A stretch of DNA of 64,000 bases from Lamellibrachia satsuma (Eukaryota; Annelida; Polychaeta; Sabellida; Siboglinidae). The stretch covers positions 281,001 through 345,000 of the forward strand of contig BSQZ01000022.1 of assembly GCA_033239005.1 (NCBI GenBank), read 5' to 3'. The notes under the pieces are model-generated. The model was given only the letters and a program-made list of their open reading frames with translations. It had not been told where the DNA came from and ran no database searches. The translations under genes were made by a program, and so were the position numbers. Positions within the stretch are counted from its first letter, which is position 1; each line of letters opens with the position of its first letter. Shown in pieces: positions 23,701 through 33,054 of the stretch.

Positions 23701-26700
23701 TGTCCTATACATGCATTGTGGCATAACATTGTATTGTATCGTATGTCCTATACATGCATTGTGGCATAACATTGTATTGCATCGTATGTCCTATACATGC
23801 ACTGTGGCATAACATTGTATTGTATCGTATGTCCTATACATGCATTGTGGCATAACATTGTATTGTATCGTATGTCCTATACATGCATTGTGGCATAACA
23901 TTGTATTGCATCGTATGTCCTATACATGCACTGTGGCATAACATTGTATTGTATTGTATGTCCTATACATGCATTGTGGCATAACATTGTATTGCATCGT
24001 ATGTCCTATACATGCACTGTGGCATAACATTGTATTGTATTGTATCGTATGTCCTATACATGCATTGTGGCATAACATTGTATTGTATCGTATGTCCTAT
24101 ACATGCATTGTGGCATAACATTGTATTGTATCGTATGTCCTATACATGCATTGTGACATAACATTGTATTGTATCGTATGTCCTATACATGCATTGTGGC
24201 ATAACATTGTATTGTATCGTATGTCCTATACATGCATTGTGGCATAACATTGTATTGCATCGTATGTCCTATACATGCACTGTGGCATAACATTGTATTG
24301 TATTGTATGTCCTATACATGCATTGTGGCATAACATTGTATTGTATTGTATGTCCTATACATGCATTGTGGCATAACATTGTATTGTATTGTATGTCCTA
24401 TACATGCATTGTGACATAACATTGTATCGTATGTCCTATACATGCATTGTGGCATAACATTGTATTGTGTCGTATATCCTATCCTGTATAACATTGTTGC
24501 ATCTATATATTTTTCAGTCTGACAAAATTATCAACATTTTAAGTACTAAACCAGGGAGAGAAATCAGAGAATTAGTACGCTTTACATGTGCCTGGTTCAC
24601 AGTAGACTCATGTTCTGTCCCGGTACAGATTGTTGGCGTGTGCAACGAGGAGTTGAAGGCAGCTCAACACTGGAACGGCTCTGGCATCCTGGACCTTCTC
24701 AAAATTATTCCTGTGTGAGTAGCACTGGGTCGCTTGTTCGGTCCATCTGTCAGTCGGCCAGCCAGCCAATCACGAAGCTCCCAAGGGTGTCAACTTCTGC
24801 TCATGGAAAAGCGGGAAAGTGCTCACAAAAAGTGGGAAATGGCCTTCTCCACTTTTTTTGCGGTTTTGCCAAATTGGTGTGCCTTTTTTGTTCATGGTGA
24901 ATGCACACACAAGAAAATTTGAAATCCCTTGAGAACACACAAATTAAATGTGCCTAGAATGGCCTTGCATGCAATAAATGTATCTATTTTACTATGAATT
25001 GTTTTTGTCTCTGAAAGTTACAAACAAACAGGACATTTCATCCAAAAAGTAGGAAAGCGGGACCAAATGATAAAACGGTATTTCCCACATGAAAGCGGTA
25101 AAGCTGACACCTATGAGCTTCGAATCATGGTCACTGACTGATTCGTAGCCCTAATTATGTGCTTCTTAATTAGTTGATGTCATAGATATCTTCGATGCAC
25201 CTGCCTCAGAATCCTTAATAAATGAGAACAAATGTGTTGTGTAGTACTCTCAAAGATAATTACTCGTGTGAAATTGTTTTATAAAATGTTTTAATTACTG
25301 TTGACAGGGCGGGCGGACCCTGGCTGATAACAGACATGCGTCGAGGAGAAACAATATTTGAAACAGAGCCGCAACTACAGGTGGGCTGGTCTTCAGTGAG
25401 CCTAAACTGAATGCTAAACAGGAAAGGCGACTAATTTTAATAAGATAAAAACATATGCCCTTTAATATATACAGTCATAAGTTGCATTATGTGTTTATTT
25501 GAACCTTTGAACACGTTTTACACTTTCGAAATGTTTATTTATTAGTCGTTGCTTAAAGAAAATACAGATTAGTGGCATCAACATAGCTTCCACTACTGGG
25601 TATAATGTGGGCACATCATCCTATTTCAAGGAGATTTTAACACCCAGATAACCCAGGACTACCACCTTCTCTGGTCTGGATTGCAGTCGAAACAAGTTTC
25701 CTCGAAGCGAGCAAAGCCCAGCTGTGCTTCATCGGCTTGACTTTTCCTTTTTTTAAACAAAGTTGGCTCTGTAGGGCACTTAAACCAACTTCCTGTTACT
25801 TTATTCTGACTACTGTTTGCATTACAGTAAAATGCTGCACAATAAACCATTCTGACGCTCGCTTCTAAACAACATCACTGTCAACAGTATGGTGAATGGA
25901 TGGAAAGTCCCAGTCTCGTAGCAGTTCCTTGTCATCAGTAACGTCACATTGAAGCTTGCCAATAAGCACGGGAAAAATGTGCATTATCGAGGCAGGCTGG
26001 TAGAACAAGAGTATTGTTTGGAATTATTAATTAATGTAATTCTAATGAATTTTTCAGTGTTGGGGAAATGAAAATATACAAGATGTAATATAATATGATA
26101 TCAAGCAATCATTATTGTTATTCCGTCTAATGACTTTGGCCTTTTTAAACTTATTTTTACTTATTATTTTTTTCTTATTTGATACGTACTTGTTACTTAT
26201 TTGATACATATTTGGTACTTGTTTGATACTTTTTGTACTTAATAATTTAGACGTGTTAACACCATAGAGCAACTTTTTGCCAGGATACGCAACGCATTAT
26301 CAATGTATAATTTATTACTTTGCCTGATTTGGAATAAAACAGGATGAGGTAGAGCGGGGCATCGAAGAAGAGGGCTCCAACTTGAGTGGGGTCACCAGTC
26401 GGTGCTCCTGGAAACAATACTCCGTCTCCCGAAGCAGCAGTGACGACAGTATCAAGGAATGTCAACAGATGGCGCTGCGAGGCGGCACCGCCGGTAACCT
26501 CTGTTCTGATCGTGCACCTCTCACTCCATTCGGTAGGTCGAGATTGCACCAACAGGTAGATCATGTGACAGTATCAATCCATTGGTAGTATTTTGTCAGT
26601 TAATGCCGCCTTTGCAATTTTTTTAACCCAATGCCAATCAGGTTTGTTGATGTTAACCCTCGTGTACCTGGGCTAATTTTGTACCCCGGCTCCTTACATT

Positions 26701-28326
26701 TTACAATGATCTTTCTAGTATTATTCTCAACTGTATATCCTTCTATTTCTTTGTCTCCTCGTGTATTTAATTTAATTTACTGTATAAAAGACCGATATAG
26801 ATACTGCAGGTATATAATAGTTATTTTGTATTTCAGACTCAAAGTCAAAACTATTGTTATTGGGATTTGCATTGTATTTGTTGTAAGTATGCAATCAACA
26901 TATACTGCATTATATTTTCAGTATGTACTGCAATATGTAGTTACTGTTGAACATTATAGAACGTAACTGTAACATTGACGATGCATAAAATCTCAAATTT
27001 ATTGAAATAATTTTTCACTTTCTGTGGTTTGTAGAATACAATCCGGGTTTCAGAATTATCCCAGGTTGTCATTTCTTTTCTTCTTGTTCTTATCCAGTGC
27101 TGGATCGCGATTCGTTAGTGCCACGTGTAAACGGGCTATAAATGTCACTGATGGTTTTTCACGTGTGCAAATTCTAATTATATCTTGTATTTCCCATAAC
27201 AAATAATTCGGGTACAAATGTACACCAGGTAACCTACAACATATAGAAAATTGGACACACATATGAGGCATATAAGATATATGTTTAAATCAGGTTTTTT
27301 AACTACACATAGACACTTTTGCCCTTTTTTCACTGAATTTGAGTTTGACCGAACCAAAGTTCATTTATTAGTTTGTCCGTTGATTTAATTAAAAATATAT
27401 AACAAATTTGCCCAAACGAGCTGCCACATCATAGTGGATACCAGATAGGTTCTTTTTTGGTTTAATGAGTCTGAAATAAGATGATCACACATTTTAATTG
27501 CAGCTTTAAAAACATGGAGAATTAAGTGCATCATCCTGTGATGTTAGGACAGATATTTGCAATATAAATCTTTTAATCCTTGCTGGTTTTGCTATCTCCA
27601 TCTCCAGATTTGTGTTGCTTGACATTCACGACTTAATGAATGCTCCTGTTTCTTGTATGGCATCCTGTAACAAAAAACTAATAAACTGTATAAATTAAAT
27701 CCTTTAAGAATTTCTTTTCTCATTTTTGCTTTGTATGTTTTAGATGCTGAGCAGATAAAGGCAACGTTACAGAAGGGACTGTCAAAATTTAACCCCTTGC
27801 CTCCAATCAAGACCGAGCCACTCGATAAATTCCCCAGTGATACTAGCAGAGACAGGTAGGTGACGCAGTGTGCCATTAAAGGTCTGATCGGTTTGAATAT
27901 ATCATAGAATCATGTTTAGGTTATATATTTTCTAATATCTTCACCCCAAAGGGGTTTTGATGAACCACAATCAATCATGCAATCTAAATATGATATTCAA
28001 GCTGAAACATTAAAATTGTATTTTAAATGGGGTTCATTAATTAAACACAGTTCGACGGTTGATATGTTAGAATTGATATAGTTTATACAATATGATTTTA
28101 CTAAAAATAATTACTTATTAAACCTAAATTGAATTATTAAACCTACTACTAATCTCTTGTACAGGATTGTCTGCTTTGTATTTTTATGGCTCATCAAATG
28201 GCTGTCATGTTTTGTGGCCGACACAGATTTAATTAATTCATAAACAGGTTCTGTACTTTTAATTGAGTTGCTTAGATGCATTATAAAACGCGTTAGTCAC
28301 CGTCTCAGAGATTTGATTAAAACATA

Positions 28327-28391
<65 letters not shown>

Positions 28392-31300
28392 TGTATTCAA
28401 CCTGTTAAGTGTGCATGCTCTGTACACCACCTTTTTTATCAGCTAGATCCATAATTGTAATTTGACTAATGGGAAAAAGTGTCACCATCTGGTGTTAAAC
28501 AGTTGGCGCCACTTTTCAGTTGTTCTACACTAGTCACCAAACGATACCACTAGTGTTAAACTGTTACCTTATGTCTAGAGTTACACTTCCTAGTGATAAA
28601 CTGTCTAACACCTCAGAAAGTAAAGGGATATACAGGCCTATTTACTTTTGTATGGGCATGTGAAGATGTTGATAGGGCAGACATTTTAATTGATCTTTTG
28701 TGTGATTATTTATATCTGGCATTCTAGAATGCATTTTAGAATGGTACTAAAATTGTTTGTGTATGTTGGCAGTCCAAGGGGCTGTTCTCGCCCGGAGTCA
28801 TTGTGTAGTTTGACCAGCAGTGACCCTCCGATAGAGTTGATGCGGACCAAGGTCTACAACTCGGTACATCTACAATTCAATCTTGAGGCGGCCTCTCTGA
28901 TACCTCTTGCCCTCAGGTCAGTCACCCTTCTTGGTATGACTGTCTTTTCTCAAGCTGGCTTGGGGTTAATTACATTGTAATTGCAATTGAAATGCCAATT
29001 GGTGTTTTATTTTTAAAGGTTATTGGAATTGGTGAAAATGTAATTGGTATTATCAATTATTTTTCAGTTATATTATGTAGCTTTTTAACTCCAATTATTC
29101 GCTACTAACAATCAATGAAATATAATATGTTAAATTTATCATATTTGTAACCAAGACTGCAGAAATTAAATAAAACTTCTCTAAAATAGATGTTATTTTT
29201 GGGTGCTGAGTATGTCTATGGTTACTGTGTTCACATGAATATAACATAATTGGAATTTTTGATGTGTAATTGGCATTTGTAATTGGTTTGGAACTTATAT
29301 GATGTAATTGATCCCAAGTCTGCTCTCAAGTTTGAGGTTCTGCAGTGAGGTTCTGCAGTCACTTATGATGTGGTGGGTGGTTTATTTTGCCACATTTGCA
29401 CATATCAGAGGATCCTAATTAAATAATCGGGAGGACGGAGATTCTCATGCTGGAGATGAAATGAAGGAAGGATTGCAACAGTCAAATTTTGCCCACAGAT
29501 TATTTCTAATATGCATAAATTACTGAAACACACTTCAGAATTTTATACGTTGTTGATAACATAAGATCTTGAGCTTGTTGTCTCAGTGGAAGACGCATAT
29601 GGTAAAATTTTTGTCTTCACTCAACCAAGATTGTTTGAAATTGTTCACTCAACCATGACTGCTTGAAATTGTTCACTCAGCCATGACTGTTTGCCATTGA
29701 CAGAGGGAGGTTAAAACATGGCCGACACTTCACATTCAAGAGTGTCCTTGATGAGAGCGCTATCACACTGGTGTCAAGCAATGTGATTGGCTCCATCGTA
29801 GATGAGCAGCATCCATACGCAGCCCATGGCTCCTGGCTACAGGTGGGTGTCATAGACAGTCACCTTAGAGTTGTTCCTGCAGATAGCCCAGCATGTACCA
29901 GTGCCAGGTGTGTGTAAACAAGATTTAACAAGATTGCCATCCCAAACAACAAGTTCCAGATGGCAAGTGGACAAGGAAGCCATTGACTTATCGAGAGTCC
30001 AACAATTTTTTCTTTTGAAACGCGGCGCATCGCGGGATCAAATTACTGTTTGAACAAAGAATACATCGTATCAACAATAACACTTACTGAGGTTAAACAG
30101 ATACCACAAAGCTAGCATCAGAATGCAGAAATCGGCAGATCTAACCTTTGAATAACTTCAAACACAACTGAGCATGCGTTAGCGATTTCACCTCCATGTT
30201 AGTGCTGTATTATGCACCAGAGGCGCCACAGGTTATTCCGGGTGGCCTCTGTTGCAGTTCCTATATTTTCCTAATAATTGTGGATATTTGGAGGTTTCTT
30301 GCGATTCATTGCTACAACTTTATTTTTGCATTGGAAATCTACATGTCGATGACCATCTGTGGTTGGGGTTCTGATTATGGTATGATGTGAATCACGCCAT
30401 ACCATAATTAGATCGGTAAAATCAGCAAATTTCGTGGCATAACATTGAAAATCGGTGGTTGCTAATTTGTGTTAACTCGAGCCAGTAGATGGTATCACCT
30501 GGAATGACGCAATATTTTATTAAAATATTCTCATATTATTCCTATATCTTTTTTTTATTTCTTATAAATGTTAGACCCGATAGACATTGTTCATGTGGCT
30601 AAGTGGCCCCATTAAAAGCTAAACTCAACATAACATGTAGCCATGTGATATCTGTATTACATAACATGTAGCCATGTGATATCTATATTACATAACATGT
30701 AGCCATGTGATATCTGTATTACATAACATTTAGCCATGTGATATCTGTATTACATAACATGTAGCCATGTGATATCTGTATTACATAACATGTAGCCATG
30801 TGATATCTGTATTACATAACATGTAGCCATGTGATATCTGTATTACATTATAAACAGTGCGACTGAAAATCCTAATAAAAATAAGATAGTTTAAGGTAGA
30901 AAGGTCTTTACATAAAATCATATCATACAGTTTAAACTATATATGCTCTGACATCCTGACCACAATCTTAACATATAATTTAACCAATCTCTGTATATGA
31001 ATATATAACCAATCTCTGTAATATGAATATATAACCAATCTCTGTATATGAATTTTTTTTTAATATATGACCAATCTCTGTATATGAATATCAACCTTGT
31101 CTCACAGTGCATTCGAGAACAACTGGCGACAATTTCCAAATTCCTGTGAGCACAGTTTATTGGGATCAGTTGTTAATAGGACCATGCGACGGGCATGTCA
31201 TTAACGCCCATAAATTGTGTTACCTCTGAACGCAATGTAAACATGGTGTTCAGTCCGAAACATTCAAATTAAACACATGACAGGCAGATTGCGTTTATAA

Positions 31301-33054
31301 ATGTGGTTCATTAAAACATGTTTGGGCAGTTAGAATAGATTTAGCTTATATTATGTAACAAAACTATTAGTCGTTGTACCTTTAATGTACTTAAGACACT
31401 CTAAAATGCGACTGCCTCAGATATATTGCATCGCAGGAACTCTCTCTGTTGCTTCCATTTCAAGGCACCGTGAAAAACATGTCCATGGCCCATAACATAT
31501 CGTCACAACATGCTCCTACGTACTGACGACATGTCACTCAGTAATCACTTGTGCAGTCTGCTGCGTGGCTCTCAGCATGAATTACTGACATCGGCCACAA
31601 CTGCTGAGACAGAGAAACAGGAGTCTCATTCCATCTCAGTCTTTATTACAACATACAGCAGGTCTTACAGCCCAGTCACAGCCCAGTACAGGGGGGTCCT
31701 CCAAGTGTCCAATCAGGAGCCACTAATGGCTACTTATCTGCAGGCTACCGTGTAATCTACGCTCATGTACAGCTTGTAATTTACTGCAAGATTTCACATT
31801 GTTGTGATATGTGACTGTGTTTTCTGTCAGGTTTTACTGCCGGACGACTTCATTGAACATTTACAATACGATCTCTCACAACTCTCTGACGTGGAACATG
31901 TGAGTGCATCTCGCAAATAATCAAATCCCTAGTTAGGCCAGACAGAATGCTGTACAACACAAAATTTTCACCTGGAAGAAATTTGTGTGATTTTCGTAAA
32001 TCGCTCGTACAAATTAATTCTCCAGCTAATGTAAAATGTGATAGAAAAATGCACAAAATAGTTGATAATTGCATTGAAGCAGTTTTTCACTTCTTTCTTT
32101 ACTAATATCTTCTACAAAAATGGTGGGCTTGTTGCAGTGACTATACAAAACAAAATGGATGTTAAACCTGGTTTTACACACCCAGAATCACCCTAAATCC
32201 GTGAAAAGTTCTTTGCAGGACATTTTTTAAAACTCTTTCTGCAATTTTTCCTATAAAATAAATTGTAAAGTGCTGTGTAGTAATTTCCAGACTCTTGGGT
32301 TTGAAGCCGGTCAGGTAGGATGGGTAGGCTCGTTTTGGCAGAAATTTCTTGGTTTTTGGCTTTCACTTTGGTCGGTTTATTTTTATTGGAAACACACATA
32401 TTTTTGGTTTGGCCCTAGCACGTCAACCATGTGGAAGCTCACAATTTTAGTTAATTTTTGTTCTGTTTTCAAATCAAATTCTGCTTAGGAATACACTATG
32501 ACATTGTACATTTGTGCTACCTGATGGTTGGTTTTATTCAATGTTTGGGTATCGTATTTAATTATTTGGTTAATAGCTTGGTTTATTATTATATTTATTA
32601 CATTTTTACATCACAGTGAATGGTTTCAGGGAAATCCCAAACTTCTCAATATGTCTCCGATTAAACATTTCCTTTGTCACACCATACATCGCATTGTCTT
32701 TCTGGTCCATATGAGACAGCACTGTATTGTGGGGTGTGGCAGTGTAGCAGTTAGAATGCTGCACTCTCAGTTGAGAGAACCCGTGTTCGAATCCTCTTAT
32801 TGTCATTTTGAAGCTTTGGCAATTTTTTCACCCCACAGTTCACTCAGCTGTATAAACGGGTACAGACAAGAGAGATAATGTTGGAATGAACATGTCTGCC
32901 AGGGAGTGAAGTGTAAAATGCTCTGAGCAGTTGTAAGGACTGGACACCGCACTATATAAGAACGTACCTTTATCATTTGTAGCTTGATCTACCAAAGAAC
33001 TACCATTGGGCAGAAAGAGGGCTCGCCATCACAGTGCTACCGGACGAGATGTGA
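12272..33054 (+). CDS. SUFU: SUFU, Suppressor of fused homolog (complete, 12 exons)
   Basis: Suppressor of fused binds Gli/Ci transcription factors in cytoplasm and nucleus and restrains Hedgehog target transcription. Exons: 12272-12411, 17131-17265, 18911-19047, 20072-20214, 24629-24714, 25308-25380, 26343-26532, 27744-27855, 28773-28916, 29704-29842, 31831-31899, 32983-33054. All junctions are GT-AG and the frame is continuous: 1440 nt, 479 residues, against 484 in human. The N-terminal SUFU domain (about 15-240) has GLQAIYSACRRLYPSQPNPL, VKYWLGGPDPLDYISMY, PPHWHYVSFGLSDLHGD and AGGPWLITDMRRGETIFE. A variable linker (about 240-350) precedes the C-terminal SUFU domain (VHLQFNLEAASLIPLALRGR, HPYAAHGSWLQVLLPDDF) and the tail ends ITVLPDEM. 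ATG 12272 is chosen because longer upstream extension has no ATG in frame; the N-terminus before residue 15 is not conserved. Very secure. Confidence 0.97.
14012..14245 (-). mobile_element. truncated hAT-like MITE, copy of 19,559-19,851
   Basis: Begins CAGGGTTG, followed by alternating ATTTAAATCA motifs, and matches the reverse complement of the complete copy at 19.56-19.85 kb through the ACACTTGTGTAGCTGTATTG region. The far end is lost. It is inserted inside the larger hAT-like element. Confidence 0.7.
14703..14787. repeat. (TA)n microsatellite
   Basis: Long pure TA tract in SUFU intron 1. Confidence 0.95.
15160..16060. other. SUFU intron 1, no recognised gene
   Basis: Intronic DNA with recurring short GGCTCAACTAACCC-like words (15,180, 15,525, 15,875) that may be a decayed repeat. 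Nothing else is supported. Confidence 0.4.
16063..16168. repeat. 20-bp tandem repeat, about 5 copies
   Basis: Unit TTTAGGGTTCATCTCTTTGT; the last copies have CTCATTG instead of CTCTTTG. Confidence 0.9.
17131..17265 (+). CDS. SUFU: SUFU exon 2
   Basis: Completes Trp, then LGGPDPLDYISMYSNPGAPE through LHGDERVH; TTTTGCAG acceptor and GTAAGT donor. Confidence 0.96.
17440..18235 (+). mobile_element. LINE reverse transcriptase C-terminal fragment (decayed)
   Basis: Shifting frames read LVEWKEIFGRHGLRVSLEKT, DSLVYLGGAVCRDGSMEKEI, RIQDGASA, then WVRRIAGMKRIDKQRMEELM, LVRSQLKWAGHMERM and PRLRWED. This is the conserved C-terminal half of a common marine-invertebrate LINE ORF2 (RT thumb onwards). It has stops and frameshifts and is dead. 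Related to the fragment at 48.24-49.08 kb. Confidence 0.85.
18911..19047 (+). CDS. SUFU: SUFU exon 3
   Basis: DFTGQNGSSGYGFELTFRLR through ALARYVFKS, ending at GTAGGT. CCTTTCAG acceptor. Confidence 0.96.
19559..19851. mobile_element. complete hAT-like MITE with 8-bp target duplication
   Basis: 293 bp bounded by CAGGGTTG and its inverse CAACCCTG, with perfect 8-bp flanks ACCAAAAC at 19,551-19,558 and 19,852-19,859. The interior is AT-rich with repeated ATTTAAATCA motifs. Non-autonomous. Located in SUFU intron 3. Confidence 0.88.
20072..20214 (+). CDS. SUFU: SUFU exon 4
   Basis: ENSLCVGDHVPWHSSLDGSE through TPFGSVNFVQ. The donor GTAAGG overlaps the edge of a repeat shared with 55.92 kb. Confidence 0.96.
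20215..20290 (+). repeat. repeat segment shared with 55.92 kb, starting at SUFU exon 4 donor
   Basis: GTAAGGGGCTATTCACA and the following CCTATTCATACAAAGTGTACTAAAG closely resemble 55,922-55,985. The shared part starts at the splice donor itself. Confidence 0.5.
20365..21278. mobile_element. second copy of the piggyBac-like MITE
   Basis: Matches 6055-7029 over most of its length (AATGATAAATTTCCACGGTG near the left end). The left end is CCCCAGGAGTGACGAATG and the right end CCTAGGG followed by TTAA. The left target site is TTGA, one base from TTAA. The right part is shorter than in the first copy. Part of it is repeated in inverted orientation at 22.28-22.65 kb. Confidence 0.75.
20962..21332 (+). 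repeat. left arm of about 365-bp inverted repeat
   Basis: From AGCTGAGACAACACATG to TAATAGAGTCTGACAAT; its reverse complement is at 22,281-22,649. The arm crosses the right end of the MITE into unique flank, so it arose by inverted duplication and not by a second insertion. Confidence 0.85.
21428..22286. repeat. 43-bp satellite array 1, about 20 copies
   Basis: Unit length 43, beginning TCGTATGTCCTATACATGCA and ending ACATTGTATTGTA. Variants GCATTG/GCACTG and TATCG/TATTG are interspersed. SUFU intron 4. Confidence 0.95.
22281..22649 (-). repeat. right arm of inverted repeat between the two satellite arrays
   Basis: Reverse complement of 20,962-21,332, including the TTAACCCTAGG end of the MITE. 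It separates the two 43-bp arrays. Confidence 0.85.
22664..24482. repeat. 43-bp satellite array 2, about 42 copies
   Basis: Same unit and orientation as array 1 and preceded by the same leader (CTGAAAGTTACTATCGTATG), so the leader plus array was duplicated directly. Copies with GTGTCG are clustered between about 23,390 and 23,660, a sign of local homogenisation. Confidence 0.95.
24629..24714 (+). CDS. SUFU: SUFU exon 5
   Basis: IVGVCNEELKAAQHWNGSGI then LDLLKIIP; GGTACAG acceptor, GTGAGT donor. It follows the 43-bp satellite in intron 4. Confidence 0.96.
24715..25307. other. SUFU intron 5, nothing recognised
   Basis: Intronic DNA; open frames here start at non-ATG codons and carry no motifs. 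Confidence 0.4.
25308..25380 (+). CDS. SUFU: SUFU exon 6
   Basis: Completes Val, then AGGPWLITDMRRGETIFETE and PQLQ before GTGGGC. Confidence 0.96.
25381..26342. other. SUFU intron 6, nothing recognised
   Basis: Contains AT-rich TTGATAC/TTACTT words near 26,160-26,240 but no supported feature. Confidence 0.4.
26343..26532 (+). CDS. SUFU: SUFU exon 7 (linker)
   Basis: DEVERGIEEEGSNLSGVTSR, then a Ser-rich stretch and DRAPLTPF; ends at GTAGGT. Covers the start of the poorly conserved linker. Confidence 0.94.
26533..27743. other. SUFU intron 7, nothing recognised
   Basis: No motif-bearing frame or clear repeat found. Confidence 0.4.
27744..27855 (+). CDS. SUFU: SUFU exon 8 (linker)
   Basis: AEQIKATLQKGLSKFNPLPP followed by IKTEPLDKFPSDTSRD; TTTTAG acceptor and GTAGGT donor. 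AEQI..TLQ.GL is conserved in the family. Confidence 0.93.
28323..28388. repeat. (TA)n microsatellite
   Basis: TA tract with one C interruption, next to the dispersed repeat shared with 2.8 kb. Confidence 0.95.
28440..28585 (-). repeat. dispersed repeat, inverted copy of 2.805-2.940 kb
   Basis: Reverse complement carries GGTGACTAGTGTAGAACAA and ACCAGATGGTGACACTT as in the ACTR1A intron copy. Confidence 0.7.
28773..28916 (+). CDS. SUFU: SUFU exon 9
   Basis: PRGCSRPESLCSLTSSDPPI, then ELMRTKVYNSVHLQFNLEAA and SLIPLAL; donor GTCAGT. The Ser cluster sits where vertebrate SUFU has its GSK3/PKA-phosphorylated serines. Confidence 0.95.
28955..29322. mobile_element. hAT-like MITE, TAATTG-rich family
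   Basis: 368 bp. Left end CTGGCTTGGGGTTAATTACA and right end, reverse-complemented, CAGACTTGGGATCAATTACA. Flanks TTCTCAAG (28,947-28,954) and CTCTCAAG (29,323-29,330) are a 7/8 match. Inner TAATTGG motifs relate it to the 13.8-15.1 kb element. Confidence 0.65.
29613..29703 (+). repeat. 28-bp repeat, 3 copies, ending at SUFU exon 10 acceptor
   Basis: TTCACTCAACCATGACTG and the rest of the unit recur three times; the last copy runs into the TTGACAG acceptor. Confidence 0.75.
29704..29842 (+). CDS. SUFU: SUFU exon 10
   Basis: RGRLKHGRHFTFKSVLDESA through EQHPYAAHGSWLQ; donor GTGGGT. A three-copy 28-bp repeat runs up to its acceptor. Confidence 0.96.
29918..30025 (-). mobile_element. LINE 3' end fragment (same family as 54.57-54.96 kb)
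   Basis: Matches the 3' UTR of the LINE at 54.57 kb, ending in a repeated TTGTTAAATC tail on the minus strand, as CR1/L2-type LINEs have. Confidence 0.7.
30627..30848. repeat. 31-bp tandem repeat, about 7 copies
   Basis: Unit begins ATAACATGTAGCCATGTGAT and ends TCTGTATTAC; one copy has a T for G. Confidence 0.92.
30980..31092. repeat. tandem repeat of CCAATCTCTGTATATGAAT, about 4 copies
   Basis: Short imperfect array with variable spacers, in SUFU intron 10. Confidence 0.8.
31093..31830. other. SUFU intron 10 remainder, nothing recognised
   Basis: The 81-codon frame at 31,510-31,755 has no recognisable motif and is not called. Confidence 0.4.
31831..31899 (+). CDS. SUFU: SUFU exon 11
   Basis: VLLPDDFIEHLQYDLSQLSD then VEH; TTCTGTCAG acceptor and GTGAGT donor, phase 0. 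Confidence 0.95.
31900..32730. other. SUFU intron 11, nothing recognised before the SINE
   Basis: AT-rich DNA without supported frames. Confidence 0.4.
32731..32979 (+). mobile_element. tRNA-derived SINE abutting SUFU exon 12 acceptor
   Basis: The head has an A-box-like TAGCAGTTAGAATGC and a B box GTTCGAATCC (32,785-32,794). The body is shared with 39,970-40,297 (CAGTTCACTCAGCTGTA, GTTGGAATGAACA, TCTGCCAGGG) and the end is ATAAGAACGTACCTTTATC. The end lies about 4 bases before the AG of the last SUFU intron. Confidence 0.85.
32983..33054 (+). CDS. SUFU: SUFU exon 12 (stop codon)
   Basis: LDLPKNYHWAERGLAITVLP then DEM and TGA, matching the KLPKEYSW..K...SILPD end of the family. Its acceptor follows a SINE tail directly. 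Confidence 0.93.
   Translation, partial: LDLPKNYHWAERGLAITVLPDEM

Noticed and set aside
21428..24482. Regular 43-bp repeats resembling a CRISPR array
   Set aside because: There are no unique spacers between units, the units abut, the array lies in an animal gene intron and no cas genes are present. It is a satellite.
32731..32800. tRNA gene with A and B boxes
   Set aside because: The same head recurs with a shared non-tRNA body at 39.97 and 50.4 kb, and no clean cloverleaf or 3' acceptor stem is seen. It is a tRNA-derived SINE.
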